10,111 bases of DNA, from assembly GCA_002404395.1 (NCBI GenBank), contig DHJP01000187.1, forward strand, positions 1 to 10,111, in the 5' to 3' direction. How positions within the stretch are numbered: the stretch's first letter is position 1; every line of letters starts with the position of its first letter. Below are positions 5,895 through 10,111 of the stretch, in pieces. The stretch comes from Clostridiales bacterium UBA4717. GTDB lineage: Bacteria > Bacillota > Clostridia > Oscillospirales > CAG-272. Below the pieces are notes generated by a model. That model was not told the origin of the DNA and searched no databases. It saw only the letters and a list, made by a program, of their open reading frames with translations. Position numbers and translations under genes: made by a program.

Positions 5895-6728
5895 TCAATT
5901 GCTGCTTTTTTCCGCTCTTCCGAAAACCTTGTCAAAATACCTGAAAAACCGTTCGGTCGTATGAGTGCCGTTCCGACATATTCTGCGTATAAACAATACA
6001 TCAGACTGCTCGGCGCCCTGCGGCAACACTTCGCCCGTAAGCGCCGCTTCGACTCCGAGCGCTTCAAGCACCGCAACGCTTTCATCGCTCACGGCACAGT
6101 ACGGGTAAGCATAAGCTTTCACATTGACAACCCCGAGCCTTGATAAGGCATCAAACGCGTTCGAAAGGTCACGGGTCAAAATTTTGCGATATTCCCCGAC
6201 CGCTTCGCCCGGCTTTATTGACGATCCTACCCGATCGTCAAGTCTGTGAAGATCATACGAATGATTTGCAAGTTCGAATATACCGCTGTTTTTCATAATT
6301 TTCAGCTCATATTCGGTCATATGCGGAAAAGTCGAAAAATTCTTGCCGATTGAAGAAACCGTCACCGCCATAACCGCCCTGTATCCGTACTTACTCAGGA
6401 TCGGGAGCGCATTATACAAAACATCCGAGTATCCGTCATCAAATGTTATGAGCACCGATCTTTCGGGAATCGGCTTGCCGCCCGCAACCCGCGAGGCAAG
6501 CTCTCCGAGCGAAATAGTTTCATAGCCGTGCCGCTTCAGGTAATACATATCCGCCTCAAACACCGACGGGGAAATTGAAAACTCACTGTCCGGCGACGGT
6601 TTTACGCTGTGATACATTATGCACGGCACTCCGATGACCTCAGCCGATATTCCGAGGCTGAAAACCATTGCCGTAAAAATCAAAAACGCCGCAAATGCGG
6701 CGCGTTTTATGCCTGTTGGATTTCTCAT
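5895..6728 (-). CDS. Polysaccharide deacetylase (CE4, NodB-like), secreted or membrane-anchored
   Basis: CE4 enzymes remove N- or O-acetyl groups from cell-wall or extracellular polysaccharides using a bound metal. The 277-residue product begins with a typical export signal: RNPTGIKR, then a hydrophobic stretch at residues 10-29 ending ISA. The NodB motifs follow in order: motif 1 TFDDGY (95-100, with the catalytic and metal-binding Asp pair D97/D98), motif 2 HSYDLH (metal ligands H156 and H161), and a motif 3-like YAYPYC (206-211) of the kind seen in the PgaB/IcaB branch. The block PCIMYHSV (35-42) just before the domain is also typical of that branch. The likely substrate is peptidoglycan or a surface polysaccharide, which cannot be settled from sequence. 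The start has GGAAAG about 9 bases upstream. The gene lies 104 bases downstream of the acetyltransferase gene without a visible terminator, so cotranscription is plausible. Confidence 0.88.
   Translation of the reverse strand: MRNPTGIKRAAFAAFLIFTAMVFSLGISAEVIGVPCIMYHSVKPSPDSEFSISPSVFEADMYYLKRHGYETISLGELASRVAGGKPIPERSVLITFDDGYSDVLYNALPILSKYGYRAVMAVTVSSIGKNFSTFPHMTEYELKIMKNSGIFELANHSYDLHRLDDRVGSSIKPGEAVGEYRKILTRDLSNAFDALSRLGVVNVKAYAYPYCAVSDESVAVLEALGVEAALTGEVLPQGAEQSDVLFIRRICRNGTHTTERFFRYFDKVFGRAEKSSN
6682..6702 (-). promoter_or_regulatory. Terminator-like hairpin inside the deacetylase signal-peptide codons
   Basis: Read on the coding (minus) strand, CGCCGC-ATTT-GCGGCG followed by TTTTT forms a 6-bp all-GC stem with a 4-base loop and a T run, the layout of an intrinsic terminator. 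It lies over codons 10-16 (Arg-Ala-Ala-Phe-Ala-Ala-Phe region). It may simply reflect alanine codons in a signal peptide, but it could cause partial termination when translation lags. Confidence 0.3.
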
Positions 6729-6832
6729 ACCGCTTCACTTTCCGCCGTTTTCGGCTTATGCAGAACATTCTCTGCCGTCAGGATCACTGTACAATTAGCT
6801 TGCCGGACTTTGAGTGCGGTATGCGGACCAAT

Positions 6833-7447
6833 TTATTCCGATTCTTTGATCTTGTCGTCAGATCTTCCGAAAAATTCAGATTTCAATATCGCATATTCTC
6901 CTATATCGCGGTACTTTTCTTTTACAAACAGCGCGCTCCTGAAAATTCCTTCAAAAGTCATTCCGCACTTTTCCATAACGCGCCTGCTCGCGTCGTTTCC
7001 GACCATATATCGGGTCTCGATCCGATTAAGCCCCAATTTCTCAAAGCCGAACCGCATAACAAGTCCGAGCGCCTCGTCGGCATAACCCTGCCCGCGATAA
7101 TTCGGATTTATGACATATCCTATCTCGGCTTTGCGATTGCTCCTGTCGATACTGACAAAACCGCAGGTGCCGATCATTTTGCCGCTTTTCTTCAGCTCGA
7201 CCGCCCAATCAAAAAACTGCCCGCTTTTATATTGACGCTGTACATATGCCAGATACTGTGATGTATACACCGAGCTTTCGTGGGGATTCCAGAGCAAGAA
7301 CTCGGTAACGTCCGGACGCGAAGCGTATTCAAACATATCGTCGGCGTCGGTAGGAAGTATTTTTCTCAGGCGTATTCTACCGCCTTCAAGCATGGGTATA
7401 TCGGTAAATATTTCGGAAATTTTGTCTTTCTTTGAAAAAAAGCTCAT
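6833..7447 (-). CDS. GNAT-family N-acetyltransferase, RimJ/RimL-like
   Basis: These enzymes transfer the acetyl group of acetyl-CoA to an amine, often a protein N-terminus or a small molecule. The 204-residue product has the family layout: strand RIRLRKILPTDADDMFEYAS near residues 24-43, the central strands MIGTCGFVSI and AEIGYVINP, the acetyl-CoA binding loop YRGQGYADEAL (about 117-127; consensus R-G-x-G-x-A), and the late NRIETRYMVGNDASRRVMEK block, whose Asn and following helix are typical of the Acetyltransf_3 group. The start at 7447 has AGGAG about 12 bases upstream, slightly far. A better-placed ATG at 7457 is out of frame and leads to a stop after 23 codons. The real start could also be Met19, just before the conserved domain, but no binding site precedes it. 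The acceptor is unknown. It is the first gene of the minus-strand group. Confidence 0.85.
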   Translation of the reverse strand: MSFFSKKDKISEIFTDIPMLEGGRIRLRKILPTDADDMFEYASRPDVTEFLLWNPHESSVYTSQYLAYVQRQYKSGQFFDWAVELKKSGKMIGTCGFVSIDRSNRKAEIGYVINPNYRGQGYADEALGLVMRFGFEKLGLNRIETRYMVGNDASRRVMEKCGMTFEGIFRSALFVKEKYRDIGEYAILKSEFFGRSDDKIKESE

Positions 7448-7483
7448 AGCCCGTCATGTCTCCTGTATCAGTTTACTTAAGCT

Positions 7484-7512
7484 ATTATACTACCGATTGC
7501 GTTCAAATTCAA
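7484..7512 (-). promoter_or_regulatory. Sigma-A-type promoter of the acetyltransferase gene
   Basis: On the minus strand, TTGAAT (7512-7507), a 17-base spacer and a perfect TATAAT (7489-7484) are followed by an AGGAG and the start codon. It is back to back with the tRNA promoter, with 27 AT-rich bases between the two -35 boxes. Confidence 0.75.
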
Positions 7513-7539
7513 GAGCAATAAAATTTTTTCAAAAAACTA

Positions 7540-7568
7540 TTGCAATTTTGTTTTCTCTGTGGTATAAT
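7540..7568 (+). promoter_or_regulatory. Sigma-A-type promoter of tRNA-Glu
   Basis: TTGCAA (7540-7545), a 17-base spacer and a perfect TATAAT (7563-7568) place transcription initiation about 8-10 bases before the mature tRNA. The AT-rich stretch upstream, with A and T runs, could act as an UP element, common for stable RNA genes. Confidence 0.8.
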
Positions 7569-7583
7569 GCTATTTGTTGTGAC

Positions 7584-7658
7584 GGCCCGTTGGTCAAGCG
7601 GCTAAGACACCGCCCTCTCAAGGCGGATACGGGGGTTCGATTCCCCCACGGGTCACCA
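7584..7658 (+). tRNA. tRNA-Glu (anticodon CTC), CCA encoded
   Basis: A complete cloverleaf can be drawn. The acceptor stem GGCCCGT/ACGGGTC has one G-U pair, as in many tRNA-Glu genes. The anticodon stem is CCGCC/GGCGG (7610-7614/7622-7626) with loop CTCTCAA and anticodon CTC at 7617-7619, reading GAG codons. The T arm is GGGGG-TTCGATT-CCCCC (7631-7647), the discriminator is A (7655), and CCA is encoded. It is a single-gene unit with its own promoter and terminator. The wobble base C34 makes it specific for GAG; a TTC isoacceptor must exist elsewhere. Confidence 0.95.
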
Positions 7659-7695
7659 AAAATCGGCAAGCAGGCAGTGCTTGCCGATTTTTCTT
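7659..7695 (+). terminator. Intrinsic terminator of the tRNA-Glu gene
   Basis: AAAATCGGCAAGCA (7659-7672) and TGCTTGCCGATTTT (7678-7691) form a perfect 14-bp stem with a 5-base loop, running into TTTTTCTT. It begins at the base after the encoded CCA. Confidence 0.92.
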
Positions 7696-7813
7696 GTTAC
7701 TCTGAAAAGCAATAATACGGAAATACTGTATATCATAAAGCGATACCGCGTCAACGTAAATATCAGACAAGGTTAGGTTTATTTTGAAAAGCTTTCAGAG
7801 TATGCGCTCCGTA

Positions 7814-7842
7814 TTGACAAAATGCCCGATTTGTGGTATAGT
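7814..7842 (+). promoter_or_regulatory. Sigma-A-type promoter of the lysyl-tRNA synthetase gene
   Basis: A perfect -35 TTGACA (7814-7819), a 17-base spacer and TATAGT (7837-7842) place the transcription start near 7849, leaving a leader of about 40 bases. The leader is too short for a T-box, so no tRNA-sensing riboswitch controls this gene from this promoter. Confidence 0.82.
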
Positions 7843-7888
7843 GTTGAATTATGAATGTGTGCGAAAAAGATCAGAAAGGAACACCGAA

Positions 7889-9871
7889 ATGCATTGGTCA
7901 GAAGAGATCGCTAAGAAAATAATAGAGCGCAACCCCAACAAAGAAGAATATGTCTGCGCGGCGGGTATCAGCCCCTCCGGCTCGATTCATATAGGCAACT
8001 TCAGAGATATTGCCACAAGCTATTTTGTCGTAAAAGCACTGCGCAAAATGGGGCGGCGCGCAAAACTTTTGTTCTCTTGGGACGAGTTTGACCGCTTAAG
8101 AAAAGTACCGGTCAACGTTGCCGAAGTCGATTCCGATATGGAAAAGTATATCGGTATGCCGTATGTCGATGTAAAGGACGCTTTCGGTTGCTGTGAAAGC
8201 TATGCAAAGCACTTTCAGAATGAGTTTGAAGCGTCTATCAAGCGCTTCGGCATAGATATGGACTACCGCTATCAGTCAAAGATGTACCGTTCGGGCAAAT
8301 ACGCTAAATATGTGATCCACGCACTGAAGAACCGCGGCAGGATCTTTGACATACTCGACAGTTTCCGTACTCAGGATGCCGCCGAGGGTGAGCGCGAGGC
8401 TTACTATCCCGTCGGAATATACTGCCCGTGCTGCGGTAAAGACACCACGAAGATCCTTTCGCTCAACGATGAATGTACCGTTGCGCAGTTTGAATGTGCC
8501 TGCGGACACCGCGGAAGCTTTGATTTTACCACAAACTTCAACTGCAAGCTCGCGTGGAAGATCGACTGGCCGATGCGTTGGATGTTTGAAGGAGTGGACT
8601 TTGAACCGGGCGGAAAGGACCACGCAAGCCCGACCGGAAGCTATCAGACAAGCCGTATAATCGCAAAGGAGATATTCGGATATGAAGCCCCGCTGTTCCA
8701 AGGCTATGAGTTCATAGGAATCAAGGGCACGACCGGAAAGATGTCGGGCTCGTCGGGACTCAATCTGACCCCCGAAACTCTGCTCAAGCTTTACCAACCC
8801 GAAGTCATTCTCTGGCTCTATTCAAAGACTGAGCCGACCAAAGCATTCAATTTCTGCTTTGACGACGAGATATTGCGTCAGTATTTTGAATTTGACAAAA
8901 TGTACACCGATTATAAGTCGGGCAATGCAAGCGAATATATAAACGGCATCATGTACAACGCGGTCATAGACGGCAGAGAGGTCCAGACCGTTCCGATGCA
9001 GCTTTTGGTTTCGCTCGGTTCGATCGTTGATTTTAATGTCCCGATGCTTGAAACGGTGTTTGCAAAGATCGGAACCCCCTATAAATATGAAAATTTTGCC
9101 GAAAGACTTGAACGCGCGCGTTTCTTCCTTGAACAGTGCTCGCCCGAAAGCGTGAACAAGCTCAGAGCTACGAGAAACCACGAGTATTACAACACGCTTG
9201 ACGAAAAGGAAAAGCTTGAGATCTCAAAGCTTCACGAATATCTTGCCGGCAGAAATTATACGCTTGACGAGCTTAATACCGGACTGTATGCTATCCCAAA
9301 AGAAGTATACAGCGATGTGACAGACGAAAAGCAGCTCAAGGCATATCAGGGCGCTTTCTTCAAAAATGTGTACAAACTGCTGATAAACAAGGAAAAGGGA
9401 CCGAGACTTTATCTCTTCCTCTATGCGGTTGACGTTGACAGATACCTGAACTTGCTTGATTTTTCCACCCCGCAGACCGCCGAAGAAGCGGCGGCAGACT
9501 CGGCTGAAAAAAGCGATGCCGCTCCGATTGCCGAGGCGGTAAAGCCGGAGATCTCACTTGACGATTTTGACCGTGTGGATCTGCGCGTGTGCAAGGTGCT
9601 CAAGTGCGAAACTCCCGAAAAGTCGAGAAGCTGTTATAAGCTTACGCTTGACGACGGTATCGGCGAGCGGATCATTATGTCCAGCATCAAAAACGAATAC
9701 AAACCCGAAGAGCTTGTGGGCAAGAAGATCATCGTAATAGTTAATCTGAAGCCCGCAAAGATTGCCGGAGTGATGAGCAACGGAATGTTGCTTGCCGCAA
9801 CTCATGAAAGCTGCGGCTGTAAGCTGCTTTTTGCCGACGATTCGGTTCCGGCCGGCACTAAAATACACTGA
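7889..9871 (+). CDS. lysK: Lysine--tRNA ligase, class I, with fused C-terminal tRNA-binding domain
   Basis: This enzyme charges tRNA-Lys with lysine using ATP. It is of the class I (archaeal-type) fold rather than the class II LysS common in bacteria. The 660-residue product shows, in order: the HIGH-type motif HIGN (residues 34-37) within CAAGISPSGSIHIGNFRDI; a cysteine cluster C179, C182, C203, C205 that probably binds zinc; the KMSKS-type motif KMSGS (284-288); the helical anticodon-binding region to about 520; an Ala/Glu-rich linker (about 523-553); and a beta-barrel domain (555-660) beginning SLDDFDRVDLRVCKVL and ending FADDSVPAGTKIH. That last domain matches the Trbp111/EMAPII fold found at the C-terminus of many bacterial MetRS proteins, where it binds tRNA non-specifically. 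Typical class I LysRS proteins of about 500-550 residues lack it. The ATG at 7889 was chosen because AAGGA precedes it and the promoter lies inside the longer upstream frame. The gene is monocistronic, with its own terminator. Confidence 0.93.
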   Translation: MHWSEEIAKKIIERNPNKEEYVCAAGISPSGSIHIGNFRDIATSYFVVKALRKMGRRAKLLFSWDEFDRLRKVPVNVAEVDSDMEKYIGMPYVDVKDAFGCCESYAKHFQNEFEASIKRFGIDMDYRYQSKMYRSGKYAKYVIHALKNRGRIFDILDSFRTQDAAEGEREAYYPVGIYCPCCGKDTTKILSLNDECTVAQFECACGHRGSFDFTTNFNCKLAWKIDWPMRWMFEGVDFEPGGKDHASPTGSYQTSRIIAKEIFGYEAPLFQGYEFIGIKGTTGKMSGSSGLNLTPETLLKLYQPEVILWLYSKTEPTKAFNFCFDDEILRQYFEFDKMYTDYKSGNASEYINGIMYNAVIDGREVQTVPMQLLVSLGSIVDFNVPMLETVFAKIGTPYKYENFAERLERARFFLEQCSPESVNKLRATRNHEYYNTLDEKEKLEISKLHEYLAGRNYTLDELNTGLYAIPKEVYSDVTDEKQLKAYQGAFFKNVYKLLINKEKGPRLYLFLYAVDVDRYLNLLDFSTPQTAEEAAADSAEKSDAAPIAEAVKPEISLDDFDRVDLRVCKVLKCETPEKSRSCYKLTLDDGIGERIIMSSIKNEYKPEELVGKKIIVIVNLKPAKIAGVMSNGMLLAATHESCGCKLLFADDSVPAGTKIH

Positions 9872-9936
9872 TCGGTCATTATATGTGTTTTGGGTGATTT
9901 GATCGTTTTGGCCGTTTTACCGCGAGACCGATTTTT

Positions 9937-9979
9937 AATGGTGTAAAAAACTCGGAATGAGTTTTTTACACCATTTTTT
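9937..9979 (+). terminator. Intrinsic terminator of the lysyl-tRNA synthetase gene
   Basis: A perfect 17-bp stem (9937-9953 with 9959-9975) closes a 5-base loop GGAAT and ends in TTTTTT. It lies 65 bases after the stop codon. Because the stem is also flanked by Ts on the other side, it may work in both directions. Confidence 0.9.
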
Positions 9980-10111
9980 ATACACAAATTGTAGATGATT
10001 TTTCCAAAATGTAGGTTTACAATAGATATGTTACAGAGAATAAAAAAAGAGTGACGAGTTGATATTCCCTGTTCCCCGAGAGGGGACGGAAACTTTTCAG
10101 AGTCTGTTCTT
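9980..10111. other. Intergenic stretch with a small hairpin, cut by the window edge
   Basis: No gene is visible. TACAAT (10018-10023) could be a -10 box but has no convincing -35. TCCCC-GAGA-GGGGA around 10074-10087 forms a 5-bp stem with a GNRA-type loop. The sequence may be the leader of a gene beyond the window. Confidence 0.3.

Noticed and set aside
5882..5900. Fur-box-like string TGATAATGATTCAAT
   Set aside because: Only the left half fits the consensus, and it lies at the 3' end of the deacetylase gene, away from any promoter I can see.
7701..7801. Near-match inverted repeat CTCTGAAAAGC / GCTTTCAGAG around the lysyl-tRNA synthetase upstream region
   Set aside because: The arms need a bulge, are about 80 bases apart, and both lie upstream of the transcription start, so they would not fold in the mRNA from this promoter.
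8276..8797. Minus-strand frame of 173 residues inside the lysyl-tRNA synthetase gene
   Set aside because: It is antisense to a region with clear class I LysRS motifs; it arises from codon bias on the other strand.
1..10111. CRISPR array, insertion sequence or phage genes
   Set aside because: No regularly spaced repeats, transposase motifs or integrase/structural phage proteins are seen on either strand.

Overview
The window reads as chromosomal DNA of a Firmicute of the class Clostridia, most likely an anaerobic gut or rumen bacterium of the Oscillospiraceae/Ruminococcaceae type. This rests on purine-rich ribosome binding sites (AGGAGG, AAGGA), near-consensus sigma-A promoters with 17-base spacers, a tRNA gene with encoded CCA, carbohydrate-active enzymes of the kind found in gut commensals, and a class I lysyl-tRNA synthetase. 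No taxonomic marker is present, so this placement is an inference.

Bases 1-1760 look like a rearranged, AT-rich accessory edge. A glycosidase-like gene enters from outside the window. The gene coupled to it, probably a family 2 glycoside hydrolase, is cut off after 12 codons. The sequence then passes straight into a decayed C-terminal scrap of a type I restriction enzyme R subunit (hsdR), followed by an intergenic stretch with an inverted repeat and a good promoter.

Bases 1761-5017 are on the plus strand. An ABC importer permease and a short ATPase of the SsuC/SsuB (taurine, nitrate, thiamine-precursor) type come without a substrate-binding protein. They are followed by a GH110-type alpha-1,3-galactosidase that is whole except for one extra G in a run of five, which splits it into two frames. 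Bases 5188-5568 form a self-contained unit: a promoter, a 103-residue cysteine-containing protein of unknown function, and a strong terminator shared with the opposing genes.

Bases 5571-7512 are on the minus strand, transcribed right to left from a good promoter: a RimJ/RimL-like acetyltransferase, a secreted or membrane-anchored CE4 polysaccharide deacetylase, and a 64-residue protein. No terminator was recognised in the gaps between them, so they may form one transcript. Back to back with that promoter is the promoter of tRNA-Glu(CTC), which ends at a perfect 14-bp terminator hairpin.

Bases 7814-9979 carry the best-defined housekeeping unit: promoter, class I lysyl-tRNA synthetase with a fused C-terminal Trbp111/EMAPII-like tRNA-binding domain, and a 17-bp terminator hairpin. 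The last 130 bases hold only an unassigned leader-like stretch.

There is no sign of a CRISPR array, an intact insertion sequence or a phage module. The most notable points are the glycosidase/hsdR scar, the single-base break in the GH110 gene, and the domain-fused class I LysRS.
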